DNA of 64,000 nt from Betaproteobacteria bacterium HGW-Betaproteobacteria-3 (GCA_002842205.1 PHCI01000014.1:1-64000), one strand, 5' to 3'; shown: positions 51,861 through 63,610, numbered from the stretch's first letter. Made by a program: numbers and translations. Notes: generated from the sequence alone by a model not told the origin.

Positions 51861-54161
51861 TCACGAAGCCTGCACCGCTTGCATGAATTCATTCCCCCAG
51901 TGGGCCACGTCATTGGATTCCACGATGGCCGCCATGCGCTGGCACCGGTATTCGGCTTCGTCAGGCGCCATCGTGAGGGCCTGATACAGTGTTTTTGACA
52001 TCGAGCTCGCATCGTAGGGGTTGGTCAGCAGCGCGCCGTGAAGCTCCACTGCGGCGCCCGCAAATTCCGAGAGAATCAGCACGCCAGGCTTGCCGGTGGA
52101 TTTCTTGGTGGCCACAAACTCCTTGGCAACAAGGTTGAGCCCGTCCCGCAGCGGAGTGATCCACGCGACGTCGCATGCCGCGTAATGCGCGATCACGTCC
52201 TCATAGGGGAGCGAGCGATAGAAATAGCGCACCGGTGTCCACTCAAGCGTTGAAAACCGGCCATTGATCCGGCCGACGATCCGGTCAACCTCAACGCGAA
52301 GGTTTTCGTAAATCTCCATGCCAGGCGCTGCCGGCGTGATGATGTTGAGCAAGGTCACGCCACCCACCAGTTCGGGATGCTCCTCCAGCAGACGCTCGAA
52401 GGCCTGCAGCTTTTCGAGTGAACCCTTGACATAATCGAGTCGCTCGATCGAGACGATCCCCTTGGCACCGTCCAGCAGCGTATCAATCCTGGCAATCTTT
52501 TTTTGCACGGCAGGCTTGGCGACCAGTTGCCGGATCAGCCCCACGTCGATTCCCACCGGATGCGCGCCCAGCGTCACACGACGGCCAGCGACCTCGATCA
52601 CCGAAGTCATCGAGTCCACCCCAAGGGCGCAGCCGTAGGTCACGAACCGGGGTGCACAAGGCACCGTTTCAAGCACGTCGAGCGGTGTGTACGAGCGCAC
52701 CGCATCCACGAAATTCTCGACATAACGCGGAATGTGAAAGCCCACGTAATCGCACTGCAGCAGGCTGCCGATGATGTCGCGCCGCCAGGGGAGGATGTTG
52801 AACACGTCGCTGGACGGAAACGCGGTGTGGTGGAAAAAAGCGATCCGCAGGTCGGGCCTCAACGGTCGCAGGAACGCCGGCACCATCCACAGGTTGTAAT
52901 CGTGAACCCAGACGACGGCGCCTTCGGCGGCCTCACGCGCGGTCTGCTCGGCAAAAATCCGGTTGACTTCCAGATAGCGCTCCCAATGCGCCTGCTCAAA
53001 TTCAGCCTTGTCGGGAAACGAGAAGATGATGGGCCAGAACGCCTCTTTCGAGAATTTTTTGTAGAACACGTCGACGTCGTCTTCTGTCAGCGCAATGCGG
53101 GCGACCTGCAGATTCGGATAGCGCCGGGCGTCCACCGAAACGTGCCGCGCGAAACCCTCAGGTTCCCGGCTGTCCTGCATGGACCATGCCACCCACGATC
53201 CCTTGCGTGTGCCGGCAAAAAAACCAAGCAGTGTCGGAATGATGCCGTTGGGACTCTTGGGCCGTTTCTGCTTGACCACGCCGTCTTCCAGTACCTCGTC
53301 GAACGGCGGCCGGTGGTACACCATGACGAGGTCGGCTTCGCCCCGTTCGTCCATGCGTCGCTGGGCAGTTTCGCTGCTTTTCACCAGCGTGCCATGGTGG
53401 GAAAGCCCTGCCAGTATTCCGCCACAGCCTTCGTCTTTGGCAACAAATACGCGCGGCATCTTGCGAACCCGTTCCACCAGCGCGGATTCGGCGCCACCGA
53501 CCACGATGCCCCGAAAGCCCGTGGTGTACATGGACAGATCGTTGAGTGTGTCTCCCGCCACGATCACGGATTCAAAGTCGAACCCCTCGGCCTGCGCGAG
53601 CAGGCGCAGCGTTGAGCCCTTGCTGACGCCACGCGGCAGAACGTCCAGGTAGCGGTCGGCAGAAAAAAGAAGATCGCAGTCGAGCGCGTCAACGGCTGCA
53701 CGCAATTCATCGCTGATGCCGCCTTCATTGACGAAGAACGAACAGCGTCGCTCCTGTGGCACGGTCTGCCGCAACAAAACCGGAAATCTGGCGAGCGCCT
53801 GCAGCACGTGGTGTGATCCGGGCCACCGAGCGGCGATGTCGTGATGCAGCGGGTCCACGGGCCGCAGGTCGCCATAGAGAACCGTCGCCCCGACGTCGGC
53901 AATGATGTAGTCGGGTTTGGGCAGCGTTGAATCGCTGAGCAGGGGAATGATGGATTCCAGCCCTCGGCCGGTCACATACACCAGCTTGGCGCCAGGCAGG
54001 CCGCCACTGAACAGGTCACGGATTTGGCGCCGTGTCGCCTGCGTACCCGCAAGCAGGGTGCCGTCCAGGTCAGTCGCCAGCACCAGGCGGCCCATGGGTT
54101 CGCACGCGGTGTCCAGGGCTTCGGGGGTTGCCGGATTCGGCTGCAGGTCAAGAGTGAGCAA
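51861..54161 (-). CDS. ggpPS: Glucosylglycerol-phosphate synthase/phosphatase fusion GgpPS
   Basis: 766 residues. The first roughly 265 form a HAD phosphatase (ATDLDGTLLAG near residue 29; GDTLNDLSMY later). The rest is a GT20 glycosyltransferase beginning VMVYHRPPFDEV and containing SPNGIIPTLLGFF, WVHDYNLWMVPAFLRP, SIERLDYVKGSLEKLQAF and LRDGLNLVAKEFVA. The RPPFDE and SPNGI motifs mark glucosylglycerol-phosphate synthases rather than trehalose-phosphate synthases. The pair would join ADP-glucose and glycerol-3-phosphate, then remove phosphate to give glucosylglycerol, an osmolyte. The start is a TTG at 54161, chosen because AAGGAG lies 8 bases before it and no ATG fits. Confidence 0.88.
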   Translation of the reverse strand: MLTLDLQPNPATPEALDTACEPMGRLVLATDLDGTLLAGTQATRRQIRDLFSGGLPGAKLVYVTGRGLESIIPLLSDSTLPKPDYIIADVGATVLYGDLRPVDPLHHDIAARWPGSHHVLQALARFPVLLRQTVPQERRCSFFVNEGGISDELRAAVDALDCDLLFSADRYLDVLPRGVSKGSTLRLLAQAEGFDFESVIVAGDTLNDLSMYTTGFRGIVVGGAESALVERVRKMPRVFVAKDEGCGGILAGLSHHGTLVKSSETAQRRMDERGEADLVMVYHRPPFDEVLEDGVVKQKRPKSPNGIIPTLLGFFAGTRKGSWVAWSMQDSREPEGFARHVSVDARRYPNLQVARIALTEDDVDVFYKKFSKEAFWPIIFSFPDKAEFEQAHWERYLEVNRIFAEQTAREAAEGAVVWVHDYNLWMVPAFLRPLRPDLRIAFFHHTAFPSSDVFNILPWRRDIIGSLLQCDYVGFHIPRYVENFVDAVRSYTPLDVLETVPCAPRFVTYGCALGVDSMTSVIEVAGRRVTLGAHPVGIDVGLIRQLVAKPAVQKKIARIDTLLDGAKGIVSIERLDYVKGSLEKLQAFERLLEEHPELVGGVTLLNIITPAAPGMEIYENLRVEVDRIVGRINGRFSTLEWTPVRYFYRSLPYEDVIAHYAACDVAWITPLRDGLNLVAKEFVATKKSTGKPGVLILSEFAGAAVELHGALLTNPYDASSMSKTLYQALTMAPDEAEYRCQRMAAIVESNDVAHWGNEFMQAVQAS

Positions 54162-54538
54162 AATTTTGTCTCCTTCAGGTGAATGGCGCGGCCAGTCCCG
54201 TGATGGTGCTGGACGGAACCCTGTTGAGAAAACCAGTCAGATCGACGACTGGACGAACGGTGAACGGCAACGCAATGCGCCGGGTTCGGGCATGCCCCCA
54301 AGGCTGCAATTCGTGTGTTTTGGGGCCACTCAGGCCACTTTCGCGCAGATGCGCTCACGCATTGGGGGCCATCAGGGCAGTGACCAACGCACTATTGACA
54401 AGTGCACCCATCGCGAGCCCTGTGACGTCAACTCGGGGCCTGGATCTTCAAACAGAAAAAACGGGCCCAGCCGAGCGACTGGCAACCATTTTAACCCGCT
54501 TCGTACTGCGCCGGCCCATTGCCCCCGCAGCGCTCACC
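54162..54538. other. 377-bp intergenic region before ggpPS
   Basis: No gene is seen on either strand. It must hold the ggpPS promoter, but no clear -10/-35 pair stands out. A TGACGTCA palindrome lies near 54423-54430. On the minus strand a weak GC hairpin followed by TTTTTT near 54458-54486 could end def transcripts. Confidence 0.5.
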
Positions 54539-55078
54539 CTAATCGTCCTCGGTCGGGTCGAGCCCGGGGAACAGCACTTCGGTAAAACCGAACTGTGTGA
54601 AGTCTCGAATCCGCATCGGGTAGAGCGTGCCGATCAGGTGGTCGCATTCGTGCTGCACCACGCGGGCGTGAAAGCCGTCGGCCGTGCGGTCGATCGGGTC
54701 GCCAAACGGGTCGAAGCCGGTGTAGCGGATGCGTGAAAACCGCGGCACCACACCGCGCAGACCGGGCACCGACAGGCAGCCCTCCCAGCCGTCCTCTTCG
54801 TCCAGACCGATGGGGGTGATCACGGGGTTGAGCAGCACCGTGCGTGGGACCGGGGGCGCATCGGGGTAGCGCGGGTTCACGCCGTCGGTGCCAAAGATCA
54901 CGACCTGCAGGTCCACGCCGATCTGCGGCGCGGCCAGGCCGGCGCCATTGGCCGCGCGCATGGTTTCGAACAGGTCGAGCACCAGGGTGTGCAGTTCGTC
55001 CGTGTCAAAACGTGGCACGGGCTTGGCGATCCGCAGCAGCCTGGGATCGCCCATTTTGAGAATGTCACGGACAGTCAT
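54539..55078 (-). CDS. def: Peptide deformylase
   Basis: 179 residues, complete. All three motifs are present: [19 protein letters not shown] and VQHECDHL, giving the metal-binding Cys and two His and the catalytic Glu. It removes the formyl group from new proteins before Map acts. I chose the ATG at 55078 ([15 protein letters not shown]); another ATG three codons earlier is possible. It stands alone, with no fmt gene beside it. Confidence 0.95.
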   Translation of the reverse strand: MTVRDILKMGDPRLLRIAKPVPRFDTDELHTLVLDLFETMRAANGAGLAAPQIGVDLQVVIFGTDGVNPRYPDAPPVPRTVLLNPVITPIGLDEEDGWEGCLSVPGLRGVVPRFSRIRYTGFDPFGDPIDRTADGFHARVVQHECDHLIGTLYPMRIRDFTQFGFTEVLFPGLDPTEDD

Positions 55079-55159
55079 GCGCTGCATTATCGGCGCCGCA
55101 CGCGATGCGTGCACGCCGCCGAAGGTCACCGGGGTTGCCGCCAGCGGCGGCGGCTGCGT

Positions 55160-55405
55160 TCAGCGGTCGTCGCGGTAGCGCGATCCCCGGGGTGGCGGGT
55201 TGACGATGACCACCGGGGGCGCGGACGCCCCGCGGGGGTCGTAGGCCGCCCCGCCCTGCCCACCGCCGTCGTACCGGTAGCCGCCGCGGTCACCCCCATG
55301 ACGGTAGTAGCCCGGGGGCACGATCACGCAGCCTGAAAGCACAACGACGGCGACACCGGCCGCCATGGCGGTGGTCCAGCGAAGCAATGGACGGGGTGGT
55401 TTCAT
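55160..55405 (-). CDS. Small Gly/Tyr-rich lipoprotein
   Basis: 81 residues. A basic N-terminus and hydrophobic segment lead to a lipobox VLSGC, so Cys near residue 27 should be lipidated. The mature part is rich in Gly, Tyr, Arg and Pro (GYYRHGGDRGGYRYDGGG) and of low complexity. I recognise no domain. The ATG at 55405 is chosen for the signal sequence. It may share a transcript with def, which starts 82 bp further on. Confidence 0.75.
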   Translation of the reverse strand: MKPPRPLLRWTTAMAAGVAVVVLSGCVIVPPGYYRHGGDRGGYRYDGGGQGGAAYDPRGASAPPVVIVNPPPRGSRYRDDR

Positions 55406-55536
55406 GAAGGTCTCCAGTAGTGGGTCCCCTTGCAACGGCCTGGCCGTCCGCAATGTCGACCGATGGCGTGCAAAGACACGTAACCCCGTGTAAAGCGGTC
55501 GGGACGACCGGTCGCCAACCCCACGGGGCAGCCGCT

Positions 55537-57768
<2,232 letters not shown>

Positions 57769-58812
57769 TCAGCTGAACAGTCGGCGGGCCAGCGCAGAGC
57801 CGGCGGCAAGGTCGCGCGCCTCCAGGGTGTCGTACAGGCCTTCGAGGTCGGCCCCGATGGCGTCCAGCGCGTCGTTGAACAGCGGCTGGCCGTCGTCGTC
57901 GGTGACGACACCGTCCATCGCCAGGGCCAGCGTGTCGGCGGTTTCGCGCATGCGCACAAAGGGTTGTTCACTGCGGGCCACGTGAGGCACGTCGAGGTTG
58001 AGCGTGACGGCCCGGATGGCCGACAGCGCCGGATCTTCGGCCAGCGCCGCTTGCGGGTCAAACCCCAGGCCCAGAATGGGTGGCAGGCCCGGCTTGCTGG
58101 CAGGCAACACCATGCGCCCGGGAATGGCACCTGGCACAAAACCCATGCGGGCGGCATGCTGCTGGATGTAGCCGGGGCTCCACGCCGCGCTGCGTGTGCG
58201 CAGGGTGAAGCCCAACTGGGCGTCGTGGGCGCTGGCGAACTGGTCGAGCTCGCGGGCACGGGCCACTTCGTCCAGCATTTCCGGAAACTCCGGGGTGCCG
58301 TTGACGGCGTCGGCAAAGGCCTGCGCTTTCATGACGAATTCGGAGTATTCGATCTCATTGAGCGCACCGGTGCGGTTGGCCAGCTGCACCCCGGCCTGGA
58401 ACGCGGCGTAGCGCTGCCCTGCCGCCGGCACCTCCCATTGCCGCGTTTGGGCATTGAAACCCTCGATGGCAAAGGGCTTGCTGCCGACGCGCCGGGTGTG
58501 CGGCAGGGCCGCCAGCGCGGCGTCGCCCGAAACCGGGGCGTCCAGCGCGATGGGCGCGATCACGTCGATCAGCGCGTCCATGCCGCCCGGTCGGCGTTCG
58601 GCGGGTGGCGGCGGCATCAGCGCCTCGTCGAAGGCCGATGAATCCAGACTCGGCTCGATGCCGGCCTGCCGCTCGCCCTCGTCCATCGAGTCCTGCGCCT
58701 CGGGCTGCGCCTGCCGCGGTGCATTGCGGCGCGTGGACCAGGCCCCGTGCGCCACCACCGCCGCCAGCACCAGTCCACCCGCGATGGCCAGGCCCAGGGT
58801 GAGGTTGCTCAC
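57769..58812 (-). CDS. zipA: Cell division protein ZipA
   Basis: 347 residues. One N-terminal transmembrane segment (about 4-22), a Pro/Glu-rich linker and a C-terminal FtsZ-binding domain (about 120-340) ending in DDDGQPLFNDALDAIGADL. Sequence similarity of ZipA is low, but this layout and the position between smc and ligA are the standard arrangement. It tethers FtsZ to the membrane. Its start overlaps the smc stop by 4 bases. Confidence 0.85.
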   Translation of the reverse strand: MSNLTLGLAIAGGLVLAAVVAHGAWSTRRNAPRQAQPEAQDSMDEGERQAGIEPSLDSSAFDEALMPPPPAERRPGGMDALIDVIAPIALDAPVSGDAALAALPHTRRVGSKPFAIEGFNAQTRQWEVPAAGQRYAAFQAGVQLANRTGALNEIEYSEFVMKAQAFADAVNGTPEFPEMLDEVARARELDQFASAHDAQLGFTLRTRSAAWSPGYIQQHAARMGFVPGAIPGRMVLPASKPGLPPILGLGFDPQAALAEDPALSAIRAVTLNLDVPHVARSEQPFVRMRETADTLALAMDGVVTDDDGQPLFNDALDAIGADLEGLYDTLEARDLAAGSALARRLFS

Positions 58813-61800
58813 ACTGCCTCCACCAGGGACACCGCCGATTCCATGTCCACCGCCACGATGCGCGAAACGCCCTGCTCCTGCATGGTCACGCCGATCAGCT
58901 GCTCGGCCATTTCCATGGCAATTTTGTTGTGGCTGATGAAGAGGAACTGCGTTTCGCGCGACATCGCGGTCACCAGCTTGGCATAACGTTCGGTGTTGGC
59001 GTCGTCCAGCGGCGCGTCCACCTCGTCGAGCAGGCAGAACGGCGCCGGGTTGAGCTGGAAGATCGCAAACACGAGCGCAATGGCGGTCAGCGCCTTTTCG
59101 CCGCCCGACAGCAGGTGAATGGTCTGATTCTTCTTGCCCGGGGGTTGCGCGAGCACCTGCACGCCCGAATCCAGAATTTCATCACCCGTCATCACCAGCC
59201 TGGCGTTGCCGCCGCCGAACAGTTCGGGGAACATCTTGCCAAAGTGCGTGTTGACCGCGTTGAAGGTACCGGCCAGCAGTTCACGGGTTTCGCCGTCGAT
59301 CTTGCGGATCGCGTCCTGCAGCGTGTTCATGGCCTCGTTCAGGTCGGCCGACTGGGCGTCCAGAAACTGCTTGCGCTCGCTCGCAGTGGCCAATTCGTCG
59401 AGAGCGGCCAGGTTGACGGCGCCCAGCGCCGCGACTTCGCGGTTGATGCGGTCGATTTCACCCTGCAGGCCGTTCAGGCGCACATTGCCCTCGGTGATGG
59501 AGCGGGCCACGGCCTCGACATCGGCCTGCGCATCGGCCAGCAGTTGGGCGTACTGCTCAAACCCGAGGCGTGCCGCCTGCTCCTTGAGCTGGAACTCGGT
59601 GATGCGCTGGCGCAGCGGGTCCATTTCGCGCTCGAGCTGCAGGCGGCGCTCGTCGCTGGCGCGCAGCTTGGCGGTCAGGTCGTCGTATTCGCTGCGTTTG
59701 GCGCCCAGGGCCTGTTCACGCTCCAGCTTGAGTGCCAGTGCGCTTTGCAACCCGGCCTGGGCGGCCGCGTCGGTCAGGCGCGAGAGTTCGTCGTGGGCGC
59801 GCTGCTCTTCGGCGGCAATGGACGTTGCCTGTTCGGTGGCGGTGGCGATGGCGCGCGCCAGTTCGGCCTGGCGCGCCGCCAGGCTGCGCTGGGAAAAGGT
59901 GGCTTCCTGGGCCTGGCGCTCCAGGCTGCGCTGCTGTTCGCGGCATTCGGCCAGCTTGCGTTCGGCCTCAATCACGCGCTCGTCCAGCTGGGCGTGGCGC
60001 TCCTGGCTGTCGGCCAGCTGCATGTCGAGCTCTTCGAAGCGGGCTTCGGCGGTGACGCGGCGCTCTTGCAAATCGCCCAGCTGGGCATCGATCTCCGCCA
60101 TGTCGGAGGCAATCTGCTCGCTGCGGGCGCGGGTCTGCTCGGCCAGTTGCGACAGGCGCAATGTTTCAACCTGCAGCTCGTGGGCCCGGCTTTGGGCTTC
60201 GGCGGCCTCGCGGCGGGTGGCCACCAGGCGCTGTGAGGCGTCGGTGTAGGCCGCCTCGGCGCGCACCAGCGCACTGCGCGCTTCCTCGGCGATCAGGGCC
60301 TGCGCCCGGAGCTGTTTTTCAAGGTTTTCAATTTCCTGGGCACGCGCCAGCAGGCCGGCCTGCTCGGAGTCCTGCGCATAAAAACTCACGCTGTGCGCGG
60401 TGACGGAATGGCCGGTTTTGACGAAGATGGCTTCGCCCGGTTGCAGCTGCGCGCGGGCGGCCAGTGCGTCTTCAAACGATGCGGCGGTGTAGCAGCCGTG
60501 CAGCCAATCGGTCAGCAGCGCTTTCTGCCCGGCGTCGTTGAGGCGCAGCAGGTCCGACAGGCGCGGCAGCCGCGCGGCGGCTTGTGGCACGGCGGCCGAC
60601 GGGGCGCTGTAAAACGCCAGCCGCGCGGGCGGTGCATCGGCACCAAAGGCGCGCACCATGTCCAGGCGGCTGACTTCCAGCGAGTTGAGGCGCTCGCGCA
60701 GGGCGGCTTCGAGCGCGCTTTCCCAGCCCTGTTCGACGTGGATGCGGCTCCACAGGCCCTGCAGGCCATCGAGCCCGTGTTTGCTCAGCCAGGGCTTGAG
60801 CTTGCCATCGGTCTTGACCTTGTCCTGCAGCGCCTTGAGGGCTTCCATGCGGGCCGACAGATCGGCCTGGCGGGCGCTTTCGGTGTTGACCGCCTGTTGC
60901 CGGGCGCGGCGGTCGTCGTCGAGCTGGGGCACCTGCTCCTGCAGCTCATGCAACCGGGCGTCGCTGACCGTGGCGGCTTCCTGCGCTGTGGCCAGCTGGA
61001 TCTGCAGGTTGAGCAGGCGCTGCTCGTCGGGCGCGGCCAGCGCATTGCGGTCGGCGGCCAGGCGTTCGCGGCGCGCGTTGAACTGGCGGCTTTGCTCTTC
61101 GATGTTGCGCTGGTCGGCGGCCAGCACCTGAATCTGCTGCTGCACCTGGGTGACGCTGCCGCGCTGTTCGTTGGCGCGGGCCTGCGCCTGGCGCAGTGCT
61201 TCTTCCAGATCGGGCAAGGCGCCGGCCTGTTCTTCGACCTGGGCCGCCAGCGTGGCCGCCTGGTCGAGTGCCTGCTCGGACTGCGCCGCCAGCGTCTCGG
61301 TCTGCGCCAGCGCGTCGGTCTTGCGCGCCGACCATTGCGCGGTTTGCTCCTGGAGCTGGGCCAGGCGCTGCTCCACGCGCTGGCGCCCTTCCACCACAAA
61401 GCGGATCTCGGCTTCCAGCCGGCCGACTTCGGCGCTGGCCTCGTACAGCAGGCCCTGCGCCTGGTTGACGTGGTCGCCCGCCGCGTAATGCGCCTGGCGG
61501 ATGGTTTCCAGATCGGCCTCGATGTGGCGCAGATCGGCCACGCGCGATTCAAGGTCGTTCACGGCTTTGTCGGCGTCGGCCTTGATCCGGGCCTGATCGG
61601 CCTCGCTTTCCGAACGCTTCAGGTACCACAGCTGGTGCTGCTTGAGCGTGACGCTGCCTTGCAGCGCGTTGTACTTTTGTGCCACCTCAGCCTGCTTTTC
61701 AAGCTTTTCGAGGTTGGCGTTGAGTTCGCGCAGGATGTCTTCGACGCGGGTGAGGTTTTCGCGTGTGTCGCTCAGCCGGTTTTCGGTCTCGCGGCGGCGC

Positions 61801-62324
61801 TCCTTGTACTTGGAAACGCCCGCGGCTTCTTCAAGGAACAGCCGCAGCTCTTCGGGCTTGGACTCGATGATGCGGCTGATCGTGCCCTGCCCGATGATGG
61901 CGTAGGCGCGCGGGCCCAGGCCGGTGCCCAGAAACACGTCCTGCACGTCGCGCCGGCGCACCGGCTGGTTGTTGATGTAGTAACTGCTGGTGCCATCGCG
62001 CGTGAGCACGCGCTTGACCGCGATCTCGGCAAACTGCGCCCACTGGCCACCGGCACGGTGGTCGGCGTTGTCAAACACCAGCTCCACGCTGGAGCGGCTG
62101 GCCGCCTTGCGCGAGGTGGTGCCGTTGAAGATCACATCCTGCATGGATTCACCGCGCAACTCGCTCGCGCGGGATTCGCCCAGCACCCAGCGCACGGCGT
62201 CCATGATGTTGGACTTGCCGCAGCCGTTGGGGCCCACCACCCCCACCAGTTGGCCCGGCAGCAGGAAGTTGGTCGGTTCGGCAAACGACTTGAAGCCGGA
62301 CAGCTTGATGGAGTTGAGACGCAC
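58809..62324 (-). CDS. smc: Chromosome segregation protein SMC
   Basis: 1171 residues. The N-terminal ATPase part has GPNGCGKSNIMDAVRWVLGE, and the C-terminal part has HLLSGGEKALTAIAL and CLLDEVDAPLDDAN, the Walker B/signature pair. In between are two long coiled coils and a hinge around residues 500-650. It compacts and segregates the chromosome with ScpAB. The start is a GTG at 62324, the first codon of the conserved RLNSIKLSGFKSFA. An AT-rich stretch at 62355-62390 likely holds its promoter. Confidence 0.96.
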   Translation of the reverse strand: MRLNSIKLSGFKSFAEPTNFLLPGQLVGVVGPNGCGKSNIMDAVRWVLGESRASELRGESMQDVIFNGTTSRKAASRSSVELVFDNADHRAGGQWAQFAEIAVKRVLTRDGTSSYYINNQPVRRRDVQDVFLGTGLGPRAYAIIGQGTISRIIESKPEELRLFLEEAAGVSKYKERRRETENRLSDTRENLTRVEDILRELNANLEKLEKQAEVAQKYNALQGSVTLKQHQLWYLKRSESEADQARIKADADKAVNDLESRVADLRHIEADLETIRQAHYAAGDHVNQAQGLLYEASAEVGRLEAEIRFVVEGRQRVEQRLAQLQEQTAQWSARKTDALAQTETLAAQSEQALDQAATLAAQVEEQAGALPDLEEALRQAQARANEQRGSVTQVQQQIQVLAADQRNIEEQSRQFNARRERLAADRNALAAPDEQRLLNLQIQLATAQEAATVSDARLHELQEQVPQLDDDRRARQQAVNTESARQADLSARMEALKALQDKVKTDGKLKPWLSKHGLDGLQGLWSRIHVEQGWESALEAALRERLNSLEVSRLDMVRAFGADAPPARLAFYSAPSAAVPQAAARLPRLSDLLRLNDAGQKALLTDWLHGCYTAASFEDALAARAQLQPGEAIFVKTGHSVTAHSVSFYAQDSEQAGLLARAQEIENLEKQLRAQALIAEEARSALVRAEAAYTDASQRLVATRREAAEAQSRAHELQVETLRLSQLAEQTRARSEQIASDMAEIDAQLGDLQERRVTAEARFEELDMQLADSQERHAQLDERVIEAERKLAECREQQRSLERQAQEATFSQRSLAARQAELARAIATATEQATSIAAEEQRAHDELSRLTDAAAQAGLQSALALKLEREQALGAKRSEYDDLTAKLRASDERRLQLEREMDPLRQRITEFQLKEQAARLGFEQYAQLLADAQADVEAVARSITEGNVRLNGLQGEIDRINREVAALGAVNLAALDELATASERKQFLDAQSADLNEAMNTLQDAIRKIDGETRELLAGTFNAVNTHFGKMFPELFGGGNARLVMTGDEILDSGVQVLAQPPGKKNQTIHLLSGGEKALTAIALVFAIFQLNPAPFCLLDEVDAPLDDANTERYAKLVTAMSRETQFLFISHNKIAMEMAEQLIGVTMQEQGVSRIVAVDMESAVSLVEAV

Positions 62325-62477
62325 GGCAGGCCCTGTAGGCTGACCCAGGTCAGCAGCTAACTTATTGATTTATTTGAATATTATCGCGCCCTCCCGCCGT
62401 TTCCTGGCGGCCTTGGAGCGCGGATAGGTCGTGCAATGTTACCCGAGCGTCCAGGGGTGGGCCAGGGCTCGGCAGGG

Positions 62478-63557
62478 TCAACGCGCGCCGGGCGCAGACC
62501 GGGCCAGCGCGTCCAGCCGCGGATGCATCAGACCGAACCACAGGGGCGGCACCAGCGCCAGCCAGATACAGCCGGCGTAGCCCGTGGGCAGCTGTGGCCC
62601 GGGCTGTGGCACCAGGGTGGGAAACGGCTTCCAGGCGTGCATGTGATGGTCGCTGTGGCGCTGCAGGTTGACCAGCAACGCATTGCTCACCGCGTGGTCG
62701 GCGTTCCAGGCGTGTGCCACGCCAAACGGCTCTCGCGCGCCCTGCGCCGTGGTGTGGCGCTGCAGGCCGTAGTGTTCGATGTAGTTCACTGTTTCCAGCA
62801 GCCCCACCGCCACCACCGATTGCCCGATCCAGAATACTATTACTTCAGTAGCAAACAATGACCAAAGCACGGGGACTAATGCCACATTTAATGCAAAACT
62901 CCAGACCAATGGGCTGCCGAGCCAGCTGCGCCGGTGCTGGCGCAGGCGCAGCGCCTCCAGCCGCCAGGCGCTCGCAAAGCTGCCCCACAGCGTGCGCGGC
63001 AAAAAGCGCCACAGACTCTCGCCGCGACGCGCGCTGGCGGGGTCGTCCCAGGTGGCGGCGCGCGGATGGTGTCCGCGGTAGTGCTCCACCATGAAGTGCG
63101 GGTAATTCACGCTGGTCATCAGCACCCACGCCAGAAAGCGGTCCGGCCGATGGCGGCTGTGGCCCAGCTCGTGCGCAAAGGTGATGCCCTGCGCCCCGGT
63201 GACCAGCCCCACGGCGACCGACAGGCTCAGCGCCACCCCCAAGTCCCCGCGCGCTGCAGCAAGCCCGCCCGCCACCAGCAACGCCAGTTGCAGCGGCACG
63301 AACAGCCGCAGCACCCAGGGCAGCCAGCGCGCCGCCGCTGACCCTTCGGCCACCGGCCCGGGCGAGCGCTGCGCGCCCGGTACGCCCGCGTCCAGCGCCG
63401 CCACCAGCATCAGGACGGCCACCGCCCACAGCCCGGCGCGCGCCGGATCGGTGACCACGTTGAACAGCGCCAGGGCCGGCAACACGACCGCCAGCCCGAA
63501 GCGCAGGTCAGAGAAGCGCCATCGCCCAAGTGTCATCCCCGTATTGCCAAGTGTCAT
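62478..63557 (-). CDS. alkB: AlkB-type alkane 1-monooxygenase
   Basis: 359 residues. A membrane di-iron hydroxylase with all His boxes: HELGHSRH, HYRGHHPRA, NYIEHYGLQR and LQRHSDHH. About six membrane helices are expected. It hydroxylates the end of alkanes, needing rubredoxin and its reductase, which are not in the window. Residues about 220-241 (FALNVALVPVLWSLFATEVI), in a membrane helix, come from a family A repeat. The start is duplicated: a perfect 21-bp tandem repeat gives MTLGNTGMTLG, so the true start could be at 63557 or 63536. Fatty acid desaturase is a less likely alternative. Confidence 0.85.
   Translation of the reverse strand: MTLGNTGMTLGRWRFSDLRFGLAVVLPALALFNVVTDPARAGLWAVAVLMLVAALDAGVPGAQRSPGPVAEGSAAARWLPWVLRLFVPLQLALLVAGGLAAARGDLGVALSLSVAVGLVTGAQGITFAHELGHSRHRPDRFLAWVLMTSVNYPHFMVEHYRGHHPRAATWDDPASARRGESLWRFLPRTLWGSFASAWRLEALRLRQHRRSWLGSPLVWSFALNVALVPVLWSLFATEVIVFWIGQSVVAVGLLETVNYIEHYGLQRHTTAQGAREPFGVAHAWNADHAVSNALLVNLQRHSDHHMHAWKPFPTLVPQPGPQLPTGYAGCIWLALVPPLWFGLMHPRLDALARSAPGAR
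62833..62898 (+). repeat. Family A mini-repeat inside alkB (antisense)
   Basis: Reads TTCAGTAGCAAACAATGACC, then AAAGCACGGGGACTAATGCC and ACATTTAATGCAAAAC. It codes for a hydrophobic helix of AlkB when read on the minus strand. The usual CGGGGGCT is CGGGGACT here. Confidence 0.8.
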
Positions 63558-63567
63558 CCCCGTATTG
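63526..63567 (-). repeat. Perfect 21-bp tandem duplication at the alkB start
   Basis: Two identical 21-base units (minus strand CAATACGGGGATGACACTTG plus G) lie head to tail. Each contains an ATG in the same frame. The duplication is exact, so it is recent. Confidence 0.9.
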
Positions 63568-63597
63568 AACAGGGGGCCAGGCCGTGCGTCAATCCCG

Positions 63598-63603
63598 GAT
63601 AAT
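63598..63603 (+). promoter_or_regulatory. Possible -10 hexamer GATAAT before the dapC start
   Basis: GATAAT ends 7 bases before the ATG at 63611, with no Shine-Dalgarno sequence. It matches the arrangement at map closely (GGATAATT then a short C-rich spacer). Confidence 0.4.
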
Positions 63604-63610
63604 TCGCCCC

